From Acidobacteriaceae bacterium (GTDB taxonomy: Bacteria; Acidobacteriota; Terriglobia; Terriglobales; Acidobacteriaceae), in the NCBI GenBank assembly GCA_025352065.1, contig JANXUC010000033.1, forward strand, positions 1 to 34,833: a DNA stretch of 34,833 nucleotides, in the 5' to 3' direction. This document shows, piece after piece, positions 17,431-27,333 of the stretch. The notes below the pieces were generated by a model. The model searched no databases, was not told where the DNA came from, and was given only the letters and a program-made list of their open reading frames with translations. Each line of letters begins with the position of its first letter. The stretch's first letter is position 1. Position numbers and translations under genes: made by a program.

Positions 17431-19215
17431 ATGCGGTCTATTCATCAGTTCAACCGCTGCATAACATTCGCAGGTTTGATGCTCACTACTCAACTCGTTG
17501 TTGCCGCCGAGCCCTATCCCGTCACGATACAGCACGGCGTCGAAGCCAAGATGCGCGATGGAACGGTGCTGAAGGCCGACATCTATCGACCGACAGCGGC
17601 CGGGGAATTCCCTGTCATCCTCACTCGCACTCCTTACGACAAGGAGGGCGAGGTCGACTTCGGATTGAAAACTGCAGCGCGCGGCTATGTCGTGATCAAC
17701 CAGGATGTTCGGGGGCGCTACACATCAGATGGCGAATGGTATCCCTTCTTGCATGAATCGAGTGATGGCTATGACACGGTTGAGTGGGCGGCAGCGTTGC
17801 CCTTCTCGAACGGAAAAGTGGCCATGCATGGTGGCTCGTACGTTGGCGCCACCCAAATGCTGGCAGCCATCGCGCATCCGCCACATCTTGCTGGCATATG
17901 TCCGGTCGTGACCGCCAGCAACTACCACGATGGTTGGACCTACCAGGGCGGTGCATTCGAGCAATGGTTCAATGAATCGTGGACATCGGGCTTGGCTCAA
18001 GACACCTTCAACCGCACGGTGCGGAACCACACGAATGCTCTGTACGGGATTCAGACTCTTCCTCTGACCGTATACCCGCTTTTTACGTTGCCCCGGGAAT
18101 TGTCGAATTCAGAACAGATTCACTCACTCGCTCCCTACTTTCTTGATTGGCTTGGGCATCCGAGCTACGACGACTATTGGAGACGTTGGTCAATCGAGGA
18201 GCACTATGCCGACATCACCGTACCCTCTTTAACGATCGCAGCTTGGTATGACATTTTTCTCGGCGGGTCCTTGCGCAACTACGCAGGCCTCAAGTCACAC
18301 GCCGGAAGCGAAGCAGCACGCTCGGGGCAGCGCTTGCTCATAACGATTGGGGGACACGCAGGTTCAGGACGCAAGATAGGCGAAGTAGACTTTGGCCCGG
18401 CGGCGGAGTTCGACGAAGACGCAATTGCATTGGCTTGGTACGACCACCTGCTCAAGGGTATCGATAACGATTTTGCTAGCTCAAAACCAGTGAAACTTTT
18501 TGTCATGGGCGCCAATCAATGGCGCGAAGAGGATGACTGGCCCTTAGCTCGTGCCCATACAGCCAAGTATTTCCTCCACTCGGCTGGAAAGGCGAACTCC
18601 CTACTCGGCGACGGCACCCTTACCAGAGCAGCGCCGCGTTCAGAGGAGCCTGACCACTACCTCTACGACCCGAGCAGCCCTGCTCCCACGGTGGGCGGCC
18701 CCCTATGCTGCGACGGCGAGCATCTTGCCCCTGGACCTCGCGATCAGCGCTTGGTGGAGGCACGCTCAGATGTCCTAATCTATTCAACCCCTCCACTAGC
18801 CCAGGATCTCGAAGTCACTGGCCCGGTTCAGCTCGAGCTTTTCGCAAAGTCTTCCGCCGTCGACACGGACTTTGTTGGCAAACTGGTGGATGTCTGGCCG
18901 GATGGATTCGCTCAAAATCTGACAGAAGGAATTGTCCGCGCACGCTACCGCAATTCGCAGGAAAAGCCGGAGTTCATGAACCCAGGCCAAGTCTACAAGT
19001 TCACCATCGACCTGTGGTCAACCAGCAATGTCTTTCTCAAAGGACACCGGTTACGCTTGGAAATCAGCAGCAGTAATTTTCCTCGCTTTGATCGAAATAT
19101 GAATACCGGCCAAGATACCGCGGTTGCCAGCAAGCCGGTGCCTGCGACGAATACGATTTACCACGACGCTGAGCACCCCTCGACTGTGATCCTATCAATT
19201 GTGGCAACACCCTAA
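17431..19215 (+). CDS. Secreted CocE/NonD-family alpha/beta hydrolase (S15-like)
   Basis: A member of the family that includes cocaine esterase, glutaryl-7-ACA acylase and X-Pro dipeptidyl-peptidases. The ATG at 17431 follows AAGGA and opens a signal peptide (MRSIHQFNRCITFAGLMLTT...VVAAE). The catalytic triad can be placed: Ser136 in HGGSYVGA, Asp274 in AAWYDIFLGG and His309 in GGHAGSG. The C-terminal jelly-roll domain (LEVTGPVQLELFAKSSAVDTDF ... GHRLRLEISSSNFPRFDRN) is complete. The substrate (ester or amide) is unknown. The frame upstream to 17374 is not supported by a start signal. Confidence 0.9.
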   Translation: MRSIHQFNRCITFAGLMLTTQLVVAAEPYPVTIQHGVEAKMRDGTVLKADIYRPTAAGEFPVILTRTPYDKEGEVDFGLKTAARGYVVINQDVRGRYTSDGEWYPFLHESSDGYDTVEWAAALPFSNGKVAMHGGSYVGATQMLAAIAHPPHLAGICPVVTASNYHDGWTYQGGAFEQWFNESWTSGLAQDTFNRTVRNHTNALYGIQTLPLTVYPLFTLPRELSNSEQIHSLAPYFLDWLGHPSYDDYWRRWSIEEHYADITVPSLTIAAWYDIFLGGSLRNYAGLKSHAGSEAARSGQRLLITIGGHAGSGRKIGEVDFGPAAEFDEDAIALAWYDHLLKGIDNDFASSKPVKLFVMGANQWREEDDWPLARAHTAKYFLHSAGKANSLLGDGTLTRAAPRSEEPDHYLYDPSSPAPTVGGPLCCDGEHLAPGPRDQRLVEARSDVLIYSTPPLAQDLEVTGPVQLELFAKSSAVDTDFVGKLVDVWPDGFAQNLTEGIVRARYRNSQEKPEFMNPGQVYKFTIDLWSTSNVFLKGHRLRLEISSSNFPRFDRNMNTGQDTAVASKPVPATNTIYHDAEHPSTVILSIVATP

Positions 19216-20049
19216 AATCACCTTGATCTGGTTGGCGGGCCGCAGCTGCAAGCGGAGCTCTGGTGGTAGAAAGCGAGGCTAGTTGGTGCTCTCTAGTTTT
19301 CTACCGGGGCGCGAAACAATCTTGAACGACAATCGAACTGCCTTAGGCTAAGCAGCCTCCTCGCCTTTCGCGCCAGCATTCTCTGAGCTTGCTGTGCTCT
19401 TGGCAGGGTCAAGCTCGGGTCCTGTACCGCAGTTGTAGATAACTTCCACCTTAGGAAGGACTGGCGGTGCACGCAGTCGGGTGCTAACCCTTCTCCGGCA
19501 TGATTTCCCTGCTTAACAGGGACAAATACAGGAAATTATCGAAAGTTGGACCCAGAAATCGGGCACTCTAGTCTCCAAGTTGCACATTCGGCTAGGAGAA
19601 AGTGTTGCCTTCGGCTTCAATCGAACAGGGAATTATCAGGGAGGTATCAGGAGATTAAATTCCCTGAAAAGGCAATCTGCTACAGCAAACCTCCTACAAT
19701 CTCAAGGACGAGGCCCTTTCAGAAAATGGGGGACGACTGGTGCGTTCGAATCCTGTTCGGGTACCGGGCAACTGGTATCCCTACAGCGATCTCACAACGC
19801 TCGGCGTCTGCCGTTGTCCATGGGATGAGGGCCGCACGGAGTTAAGCCACCGCTTCAATTCCATAAGACAAAATCCGAGTCTGCACTTCCAACCCCCGCA
19901 CGGACCCGGACGGGCGCTGATTAGCGCATCCGGTTCTTATCAATTACTCTCCACCGTCAGGCAAATTCCTCGTTCGCCTAAACGATAGCAATCAACGCAT
20001 TTTTTTCAGACTTTAATTATCGGCGGAATGTACGCGAATTACTTAGGAG
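19216..20049. other. 834-bp gap without an intact gene
   Basis: I find no convincing gene here; the frames near 19546-19988 have stops, no start signals and no recognisable products. A perfect 8-bp inverted repeat (GGTAGAAA 19265-19272 / TTTCTACC 19298-19305) lies 50 bases after the CocE gene and could end transcription, although it lacks a T-run. On the minus strand a frame ending near 19349 (PKVEVIYNCGTGPELDP...) has no ATG and a stop close upstream; it may be a degraded gene tail. The region borders the truncated caspase gene and may be the decayed left margin of the accessory segment. Confidence 0.5.
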
Positions 20050-21153
20050 CTACTTGCTCAACTCAAACTCGATCTTCGCAACACCGTACCCCGTCGCTCC
20101 AACGGGACGCTGACTCCTGAACGAATGCAGACTTGACAACGGAATTGCGCGGAAGATCCCGGCAGGATCACCAATTTTCGTCAGCGGCTGCAGAGATTCT
20201 CGGTCTCTGCTGAAGAGCACTACCATCATTTGATGCTGCTGCGATTTGCCCTCTGGAATATAGTTCTCGATAGTGAAGCTGTGGTCAGAAGGAATTTGCG
20301 AGTCTCCAGCAGTAACTTGCTTTAGGGTTTGATATTGATTCGGTAGAATTACAATTGCCTTCTGGTCTCCCTCGCCCCAACTGAGTACAGCGAAGAAGCC
20401 CTGGTCGGGTGCTTGGCAATGGAGTACCGATTTCTGCCCGTCTTTGTAATTGGGCTGATCCGTCCGGCAGGTCACCGAGAAGGTCGCCTGTTTCACAATG
20501 CTGTCCAATTCTTCCTTGATATTCGCATCTGGAATCGGATGTGGTGCTGGACCTAATTCTTCAAAACATGGTTTTTCCATGCGATCGCCCATTTCCGCGG
20601 AGACAAGCAATTGCGGGTCCTGTTTAAACTCGAGGATCCTGTTCGTCTCTTGGACATTCGCGAATGTACGCTGAAACAGCGACTGGCAACTCATCGCTTT
20701 TCCGCCGCTTCCATCGGCGATGAGTTTGAGAAAAGCATCGGTGAAAACCCCATGCGGTTCGTGGTCAAAGGTGGTAAGCTTGTCCCCAAACTCCTGCAGC
20801 GTGCGACGACTGATGTCTAATGCATACTGGCGATTGGAAGCTGCGGCAAAGTAGATTGCATGTCGGTACGGGAGCGTCTGAATTGCCTTAGAAGATAAGG
20901 CGCGCTCAGCAGCCTGGATTCTCTCACTGCTCACATCGCCCCTTGTCAGTTCCGCAAGGCTGCTGTAACGCCGAGACCAGCCCGAACTTATCGATTTCGC
21001 GCTTTCTCCGGAGAAGCAAGCATCGAAAGCAACAATGACCTCTGCTTTTTCGTCGAGCTTCGCTAAACGCGGTTTCAGATCCCGCGTTCCTACAATCAGT
21101 TGTTCCAAGACTTGCTCCTGCGTACCAGGTCGAATGTCGCTTGATTTTAGCGA
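20050..21153 (-). pseudogene. 5'-truncated caspase-family (C14) protein with DUF4384 domain
   Basis: The remaining frame contains the Cys half of a caspase-like protease: VIVAFDACFSGESAKS carries the catalytic Cys in the DACFSG motif. The C-terminal half (TFSVTCRTDQPNYKDGQKSV ... VILPNQY) matches the DUF4384 domain often joined to bacterial caspase-like proteins. The part that should carry the catalytic His (GHG motif) is absent. Coding sequence can be followed to SSDIRPGTQEQVLEQL, then meets a TGA at 21154-21156, a few bases before repeat copy A. The break point and the repeat edge coincide. A TTG at 21108 could still start a 352-residue product, but such a product would lack the catalytic dyad. 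Intact homologues are secreted or envelope-associated. Confidence 0.75.
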
Positions 21154-21158
21154 TCATC

Positions 21159-21629
21159 CGGCAGCGTTTCTCTGCCGTTCAGACTGTGTGGCGGAGAAGC
21201 GTGAATTCGAACTTCCGGTACAGCTTTGCATCCCTGGACCTTATGAACATGGCGTTCCAATCCACCCCTCCGAGCGAAGTTGAGGACGGCGTGTGGATTC
21301 TGAGTCCGAAGCGCGTAGCGATTCCAAGTTGGTTCGGCGATGTAGATGGTTCGTCTGCCGATCTAAGAAAATACGCCTGGGCCAATGAAAACACGGAGCT
21401 TAGACAGTTGCCGGAGAATCTTGTTAAAGACAACTTGCCCATACCAGTTGGTCCGGTTTCCTCGATTGTTTTTGGCGAACGAAACGCGACTGTGGCCGCC
21501 TTCAAAGGAAGAGGTGCAGCGAAACCTCAGTCCAGGAATCGGTGGACTGACGGCAACGACTGACTGCCCGCATGCCGTTCAGAAAATACGAACTCTTTCT
21601 CTGTCGCGCCTCGGAAGTGCTAGCTGATT
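21159..21629. repeat. Dispersed repeat, copy A (471 bp), contains a tRNA-Ser scar
   Basis: This block is a diverged direct repeat of 31880-32225. The outer parts align: the left end with cgttcagactgtgtggcgga and the tRNA-like piece, and the right end from gccggagaatcttgtt to gcaacgactgactgcccgca, gttcaga, ctctttctc and gctgatt. About 160 bases in the middle are unique to copy A. The frame at 21141-21563 crosses all this and has no recognisable product. The left edge abuts the broken caspase gene. Confidence 0.75.
21189..21238 (-). pseudogene. Decayed 3' end of tRNA-Ser (copy A)
   Basis: On the minus strand the sequence reads CAAAGCTGTACCGGAAGTTC then GAATTCACGCTTCTCCGCCA. This preserves the variable-arm end, the T-loop GTTCGAAT and the acceptor 3' end plus CCA of a serine tRNA, but the T-stem no longer pairs. 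It aligns base for base with copy B (31910-31949) and with the better preserved fragment at 30401-30460. Confidence 0.65.
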
Positions 21630-21902
21630 CCGAACTTTAGCAAATCGTACGCCAAACGATTTTTGTTTTTCTTATATGTATATGTGTACCTGGCGCCACC
21701 CGCCTTCGGAAGGCGGCCGTTCTTGCTTGCCTATGCAGTCATTTCGCTTCGCCCCCACCGCCGAGGGCTTAGGAACGGACTCAACTTGGCAGTCGCGATG
21801 GGGCGCAAGCCTCGAACCCAAACGACCAGGGTGGTGAGCGCAATCGCCTGGCGGAAATGGATTGTTTGACTTGCTCTTGGGCGCGATCTAACATGATCCG
21901 AA
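21630..21902. other. Intergenic region upstream of the kinase gene
   Basis: This region holds an AT-rich stretch (tttttgtttttcttatatgt), a possible promoter core, followed by a perfect 7-bp hairpin ccgcctt-cgg-aaggcgg (21700-21716). I see no gene and no clear -35/-10 pair. The hairpin lies about 190 bases before the kinase start and would be in its leader if transcription begins upstream. Confidence 0.4.
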
Positions 21903-24900
21903 TTGTCGAACGAAACGCCACTTGCGGGTAGAACCTTCGGCCGCTACCAACTGCTGGAGTTGGTAGCTGTCAGTGGAATGGGTGTGGTTTACCGCGCATG
22001 GGACCCGAGGCTTCAATGTATTGATGCCATCAAACTCCTTAGCGAAGACACGATTCCCGACGAGTCTGCCCGCCGGCAACTCGAAAAGGAAGCGCAAATC
22101 GCCACTTCCTTGGACCACCCCAATATCTGTCGAATCAAGAACTTCGTAGATGAACCTAGCCAAGCTGGCATTGTGATGGAGTTCGTCGAAGGGCAGGTTC
22201 TGACGAATGTAATTCCCGCTCACGTAGGTCTTCCTTTCGAACTTGTCGTCGCCTATGGCATCGAGATCGCCAAGGCTGTTTCTTGCGCACACGAGCATGG
22301 CGTCATTCATCGGGATCTCAAGAGCGGCAACGTGATGGTTAATCGCGCCGGCCAGATAAAGCTGCTAGATTTCGGTCTTTCGAAGATTCAACGGCGTATC
22401 GAGATTCCCAAGTCCCTTGAGACCGTCGATAAAATCCCCGGCTCTGATGCAATTGCGGGAACGCCTCCGTACTGGCCTCCTGAAGTGCTGAGACGTTATC
22501 CGAGCGACACCCGCAGCGACATTTGGAGCCTCGGTGTACTGTTGTACGAAATGGCCAGCGGTCAAATGCCATTCAGAGGAGCGACAATTGTTGAGTTAGG
22601 GTGCGCGATATTGAACGAGCCTCCTTTGCCGCTGCCCGATCACGTTCCGGGCTCGCTTTCGACAATCATCCACCGTTGCTTGCGGAAAGAGTTAAGCCAG
22701 CGATACCAGGATGTCAATGAAATACGGGTTGCGCTTGAAGCAATCGAGCCCCGCGATCATGGCGCTCCTCAACGAAGACAAGCCGCGAACTGGCAACCAC
22801 CTGCGATTCGTTCGGTTGCGGTACTGCCGCTAGAGAATCTTTCGGGTATCCCCGAGCAAGAATACTTTGCCGATGGCCTGACCGAATCACTGATCACAGC
22901 CCTTGCCAAAATCAGCGGATTGCGGGTTATTTCTCGCACTTCGGTCATGCAGTACAAGCGTGTCCCCAAGATGCTTCCTCAGATCGCGCGTGAATTGAGT
23001 GTGGACGCCATCGTCGAGGGATCTGTAAGGCGCGAAGGCAATCGGGTGCGCATTACAGCGGAGTTGATCGCGGGCCGCACCGATGAGCATCTTTGGACGG
23101 AAACCTACGACCGAGACCTCCGCGATGTTCTGACTTTGCAGTCGGAAGTCGCCGCAGCGATTGCTGCTGAGATACGCGCTAAGTTGCACAGCTCACTGGA
23201 ACCGTTGGCGGCGGAGCGAGACCTTCCGCCGGGAGGCTCAAGACAAGAACCCTCCCTCTCGGAGGTAAAGGATCTCGGAAACGAGAGTTTGAAGCGATCT
23301 GGGCCGGTCGATCCTACGGCATTCGATCTCTACCTGAAGGGTCGACATTTCTGGAACAACCAGGGGAGAGACCAGGATTTCCGGAAAGCAGTGGAGTTCT
23401 ACCAGAAAGCAATCGAGATCGATCCACGGTCTGCACTGGCCTATGCCGGCTTAGCTCACTGTTTTCTTTTGATGGGCACCGGAGAATATGGCATTAAAGC
23501 GCCAGCCGAGATCATGCCCAAGGCAAAGGAGGCCGCTCTCAAGGCTCTGAGTATTGATGATTCGAACGCAGAAGCGCACTTGTCATTGGCGATGGTGAAG
23601 TTCCGCTTTGATTGGGACTGGAAGAACGCGGAAAAGGAGTTCAAGCGCGCGATTGAACTCAATCACGGCTACTCCGTGGCCCACTACTGGTACTCGGTTT
23701 ACCTTGTGGTTGGAGGGCGCTTCGATGAAAGCTTTGTCGAAGCGAAAACCGCCCGGCAACTTAGTCCCTTGTCGCCGATCATGCACTTTGGCTTGGGATT
23801 ATTACTTTATGCATCAGGACAGAATGAGGAGGCGATCGAGCAGCTTCGTGACACCGTCGCGATGGATGCCAAGTTTCCGCTCTCGCACCTCGTCCTCGGA
23901 CTGACGTATGGACGGAAAGGCAGATTCGACGAAGCGATTGCCGAGCTCAAGGAAGCCTTGGCGATCGGCGGCGCAAGGCCTCTTTGGTCAGGTTTCTTGG
24001 GGTATATGTACGCGGTGTCCGGAAGAACTGCGGACGCCGTCGAGATCTTGCACGAATTGCAGGCTGCATCAATGCACTTCTACGTTCCGCCCACCGCTTT
24101 TGCCATCGTGTATGCCGGCCTGGGGATGATCGATGATTCCTTTCATTGGCTGGACAAGGCTATTGGCGAGCGCGACGGGCTCTTGATCTACCTAAAAATC
24201 GGGGCCGTCTTTGACAACTTGCGGTTGGATCGGCGATTTCCGGGAATCTTGAATCGAGTGGGATTGCAGGGAGACCCCGGGCTCGATGTCATCCATCCTT
24301 TAACGCACGAAGTTGGGCAGAAAAATGTCCCGCGCCCAATACCAGATCCAGTGCTGCCTCGGCCTTGGCCGGCCATCGTTCTAGGACTGGTCCTTGGTGT
24401 AATCGTCGTCTATTTCGGGGTGCAATATGCCCGCGAGTGGTTTTGGCCGCCGAGGCTGATGTTGGCGGTCCAGCAGTTCAAGACGTTCGGTGGCGACACT
24501 GATGCGCTGCGCCCCGCCGAGATTGTGCGAGAAGAGATATTTACTCGATTGAGCGCACTTCATCCACGAAGGCTGGGAGTGGTCGAACTAACAACAACAG
24601 AATCCGAGCTCAGCCTTGAACAAGTCTGTGAGCGTCGTAAATCGACTTACGTTCTAGCAGGTGGGGTTCAGCACGCCGGCAATCAAATCGTTATCACTAA
24701 TCAGCTGGTATTATGCATTGACCTCACGGGCATAGTCGGCGACCGACACGTGACCGACGCCAATGGATCAAACATAGGGCCAGTTGTCGACGACATGGTG
24801 CGGAAGGTCTTGGCTGCACTCCCCAAAGACCTACAACCTGAGCATCCAGTGAATCCCAAGGCGTACGAGGCCTATTTAAACGGACGTTTCCTTTGGAATC

Positions 24901-25811
24901 GGCGAACTACACAGAGCCTTACGGAAGCCATTTCTTCCTTCCAAAAAGCAATCGAATACGACGACACCTATGCGCCCTCTTATGCGGGCTTGGCGGACTG
25001 TTATGCGCTCTTGGGATCTGCTCCCTATACGACGCTAACGCCGAACGAGGCCTTCCCCAAAGCGAAGGCCAATGCCCGAAAAGCGCTGGAATTAGATGAA
25101 GGACTCGCAGAGGCTCATGTGTCTCTGGCGTATTCCGCGCTTGTCTACGATTGGAACTACCCGGAGGCTGAAAAGGAATTTAGAAAAGCCATCAAGTTGC
25201 GGCCGGGCTACGCTACGGCGCATCAGTATTACGCCTATTACTTGACTGCTACGGGAGACGTAAGCCAGGCGATTACCGAGCGGAAGCTTGCTGTGTCCAT
25301 CGAGCCGAGGTCGCCCTTGCTTAACACTGCACTGGGAGAGGCTTACTATCAGGCGAAACAATTTCGCGACAGCATCGGACCGAACCTGACGGCTCTTTCG
25401 ATTGACCCAAACTACGGCGTTGCTGCAATCAACATAGGCCGTGCCTACGAACGACTCGCGATGTATCCGCAGGCTTTGCATACCTACCAGTCAATCCTGG
25501 CATTTGCGCCGCACGACCCTGCTCTGCTCGCTCTGCTCGGACACCTCTATGCTGTCTCTGGGCAACCGGCGGCAGCGCACAAAATCCTTTCGCAGTTGCA
25601 GCAGATGAGCAAAGATCAATACGTCCCGAGTCTCTACATTGCGATGGTCCACACGGGGCTGGGCGACAAGAACGAGGCCTTCGCGTGGCTCGACAAGGCG
25701 TACGCAGAACGTTGCGAGTACCTTGTGTATCTTCCCACCGACCCTATGGCCGATCCCCTTCGGAGTGACCCCAGATTCCCCGCGTTGCTTCAGCGCTTGG
25801 GATTGAAATGA
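21903..25811 (+). CDS. Ser/Thr kinase with two TolB-like/TPR modules flanking a membrane segment
   Basis: A 1302-residue signalling protein. Residues about 12-285 are a Hanks-type kinase: glycine loop VAVSGMGVVYRA (first Gly replaced), Lys44 in DAIKLL, HRDLKSGN with Asp138, DFG at Asp156, and GTPPYWPPE. From about 303 comes a TolB/FlgO-like domain (SVAVLPLENLSG, YFADGLTESLITALAKI, VEGSVRR, LWTETYDRDL), then TPRs at about 467-785. A transmembrane helix (WPAIVLGLVLGVIVVYFGV, about 822-842) is followed by a second TolB-like domain (about 852-980) and a second TPR array (about 983-1300) that parallel the first (DLYLKGRHFWNNQ / EAYLNGRFLWNRR). The TTG at 21903 is the only start: a TGA lies 9 bases upstream and no ATG fits; no Shine-Dalgarno is seen. 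The kinase sits in the cytoplasm; the second module would be outside. The activator gene follows after 28 bases, suggesting a shared pathway. Confidence 0.9.
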   Translation: MSNETPLAGRTFGRYQLLELVAVSGMGVVYRAWDPRLQCIDAIKLLSEDTIPDESARRQLEKEAQIATSLDHPNICRIKNFVDEPSQAGIVMEFVEGQVLTNVIPAHVGLPFELVVAYGIEIAKAVSCAHEHGVIHRDLKSGNVMVNRAGQIKLLDFGLSKIQRRIEIPKSLETVDKIPGSDAIAGTPPYWPPEVLRRYPSDTRSDIWSLGVLLYEMASGQMPFRGATIVELGCAILNEPPLPLPDHVPGSLSTIIHRCLRKELSQRYQDVNEIRVALEAIEPRDHGAPQRRQAANWQPPAIRSVAVLPLENLSGIPEQEYFADGLTESLITALAKISGLRVISRTSVMQYKRVPKMLPQIARELSVDAIVEGSVRREGNRVRITAELIAGRTDEHLWTETYDRDLRDVLTLQSEVAAAIAAEIRAKLHSSLEPLAAERDLPPGGSRQEPSLSEVKDLGNESLKRSGPVDPTAFDLYLKGRHFWNNQGRDQDFRKAVEFYQKAIEIDPRSALAYAGLAHCFLLMGTGEYGIKAPAEIMPKAKEAALKALSIDDSNAEAHLSLAMVKFRFDWDWKNAEKEFKRAIELNHGYSVAHYWYSVYLVVGGRFDESFVEAKTARQLSPLSPIMHFGLGLLLYASGQNEEAIEQLRDTVAMDAKFPLSHLVLGLTYGRKGRFDEAIAELKEALAIGGARPLWSGFLGYMYAVSGRTADAVEILHELQAASMHFYVPPTAFAIVYAGLGMIDDSFHWLDKAIGERDGLLIYLKIGAVFDNLRLDRRFPGILNRVGLQGDPGLDVIHPLTHEVGQKNVPRPIPDPVLPRPWPAIVLGLVLGVIVVYFGVQYAREWFWPPRLMLAVQQFKTFGGDTDALRPAEIVREEIFTRLSALHPRRLGVVELTTTESELSLEQVCERRKSTYVLAGGVQHAGNQIVITNQLVLCIDLTGIVGDRHVTDANGSNIGPVVDDMVRKVLAALPKDLQPEHPVNPKAYEAYLNGRFLWNRRTTQSLTEAISSFQKAIEYDDTYAPSYAGLADCYALLGSAPYTTLTPNEAFPKAKANARKALELDEGLAEAHVSLAYSALVYDWNYPEAEKEFRKAIKLRPGYATAHQYYAYYLTATGDVSQAITERKLAVSIEPRSPLLNTALGEAYYQAKQFRDSIGPNLTALSIDPNYGVAAINIGRAYERLAMYPQALHTYQSILAFAPHDPALLALLGHLYAVSGQPAAAHKILSQLQQMSKDQYVPSLYIAMVHTGLGDKNEAFAWLDKAYAERCEYLVYLPTDPMADPLRSDPRFPALLQRLGLK

Positions 25812-25839
25812 TGAAGCTCAACATTGGGAGTGCCAACCA

Positions 25840-27333
25840 GTGAGCCAGACCTCTCCCGACCGGGCCAATTTGCTTTACAGCATTGCCCGTAGTCTGCTTC
25901 AGGAGCACGACTACGGAGAGTTGCTCGCCAACATCCTCGACATGACGATCCAGGCACTGGGAGCTGACCGCGGATGCATCGTAGCCCGGGAAAACGGCGA
26001 ATTTCGAGCCACTGCCGCTCGCAACTTCCGCAACGAAACGTTGGCGGAGCGAGAGAGGGAGATCAGCACCAGCATCGCAGGGATGGCTGTCCAGGAAGGG
26101 CGGGTGCTGCTGATTCAGGATGCGCAAGAGTCGGCAGTCCTTCGGGACAAGAAAAGCGTCCGCAGACTTCACCTCCGTTCCGTTTTGTGCGCGCCGCTGA
26201 TCGTTAGCAACGAGGCCTTCGCTGTCATTTGCCTGGAGAACCGGGAAATTTCGAACCATTTCAAGGAAAGCCACGAGCGATTGTTGTCCGAAATATGCGC
26301 GTTAGCGGCGTCCCGTCTTCACACCGCGGTTGCCGTCGAAAGCGCTCGGCACAGAGCTCGCGATCTTGAGATCACGCAGGGCGAAAGCGACGGAATCATT
26401 ACCGCAGATCCAGGTATGTGCATGGCTCTGCAAACGCTTGCGAAAATTGCTCCCACAGAATTGACAGTACTCATCCAAGGCGCAACCGGAACAGGCAAGG
26501 AACTCCTGGCCCGCGCCATTTATCGCCGTAGTAGACGGGCCAGCGGCCCCTTCGTCGTTCTGAACTGCGCGGCGATTCCCGCGACGCTGATCGAGTCCGA
26601 ACTGTTCGGGAGTGTGTGCGGAGCTTACAACGGTGCCCGCGACCGCATTGGACTTATCGGCTCCGCAAACCGTGGCACGCTGTTTCTTGACGAAATTGGC
26701 GAAATGCCTTTCGAACTCCAGTCCCGGTTGCTGCGCATCCTGCAGACCGGAGATTTCAACAGAGTCGGGTCCGCTCGTTCCGAACAGGTGGACATACGAG
26801 TTATAGCGGCCACGAACCGCGATCTCGAGAGAGAGGTTGAAGAGCAACGCTTCCGGGAAGATCTATATTTCCGTTTGTCTCCCGTAACCCTGAAAATCCC
26901 AACACTGCGCGAGCGTAGAGCCGATGTGGTGATGTTATCGGACCACTTCCTGCGTGCATACGCGGGAAGACGCGCCCTGCCGGTCCCTCGCCTCAGCTAC
27001 GAATGCACGCAATTGCTGTTGGCCTATCACTTTCCTGGAAATGTGAGGGAACTCGAAGGAGAGATGGCCCGTCTGGTAGCGATGTGTCCGCCAGGAGAAG
27101 AGATCCCTGCAAGTGCGCTCAACGACCGCATCGCGCGGCGGAAGGTAACGGCTCAGACAAACGCTGACATCCAGCCGATGTCTCTGGCGGAAATGGAAAA
27201 GAAACTGATTTTGGTTGTCCTACAATACACTTCGGGCAATCGTACACATGCGGCCGAGATTCTCGGCATCAGCCGGGAAGGACTTCGAACGAAGCTAGTG
27301 AAGTTAGGATTGTCGCCTTCCGCTAGTCAGTAG
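25840..27333 (+). CDS. GAF-AAA+-Fis transcription activator, NtrC-like, altered GAFTGA
   Basis: A bacterial enhancer-binding-type protein of 497 residues. The N-terminal half is a GAF sensor domain (LLYSIARSLLQEHDYGELLA ... GCIVAREN ... LCAPLIVSNEAFAVICLEN). The AAA+ domain has Walker A GATGTGKE at 214, Walker B TLFLDEIGEMP, and the LFRLS-like FREDLYFRLSPVTLKIPTLRER. The C-terminus has a Fis-type helix-turn-helix (NRTHAAEILGISREGLRTKL). The loop that touches sigma-54, normally GAFTGA, reads GAYNGA (261-266). The start is GTG at 25840 with GGGAG upstream. It lies 28 bases after the kinase gene, so the kinase probably signals to it. It has no receiver domain. Whether it still works with sigma-54 is uncertain. 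Confidence 0.88.
   Translation: MSQTSPDRANLLYSIARSLLQEHDYGELLANILDMTIQALGADRGCIVARENGEFRATAARNFRNETLAEREREISTSIAGMAVQEGRVLLIQDAQESAVLRDKKSVRRLHLRSVLCAPLIVSNEAFAVICLENREISNHFKESHERLLSEICALAASRLHTAVAVESARHRARDLEITQGESDGIITADPGMCMALQTLAKIAPTELTVLIQGATGTGKELLARAIYRRSRRASGPFVVLNCAAIPATLIESELFGSVCGAYNGARDRIGLIGSANRGTLFLDEIGEMPFELQSRLLRILQTGDFNRVGSARSEQVDIRVIAATNRDLEREVEEQRFREDLYFRLSPVTLKIPTLRERRADVVMLSDHFLRAYAGRRALPVPRLSYECTQLLLAYHFPGNVRELEGEMARLVAMCPPGEEIPASALNDRIARRKVTAQTNADIQPMSLAEMEKKLILVVLQYTSGNRTHAAEILGISREGLRTKLVKLGLSPSASQ

Noticed and set aside
19735-19775. Possible tRNA T-arm (gcgttcgaatcctgttcggg)
   Set aside because: The flanking bases do not pair as a T-stem and no acceptor or CCA can be placed, unlike the three serine fragments.
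21141-21563. 140-residue ORF over repeat copy A, similar in part to an ORF over copy B
   Set aside because: The similarity follows the DNA repeat and includes the translated tRNA remnant (TVWRR...NSNF), which is not protein conservation.
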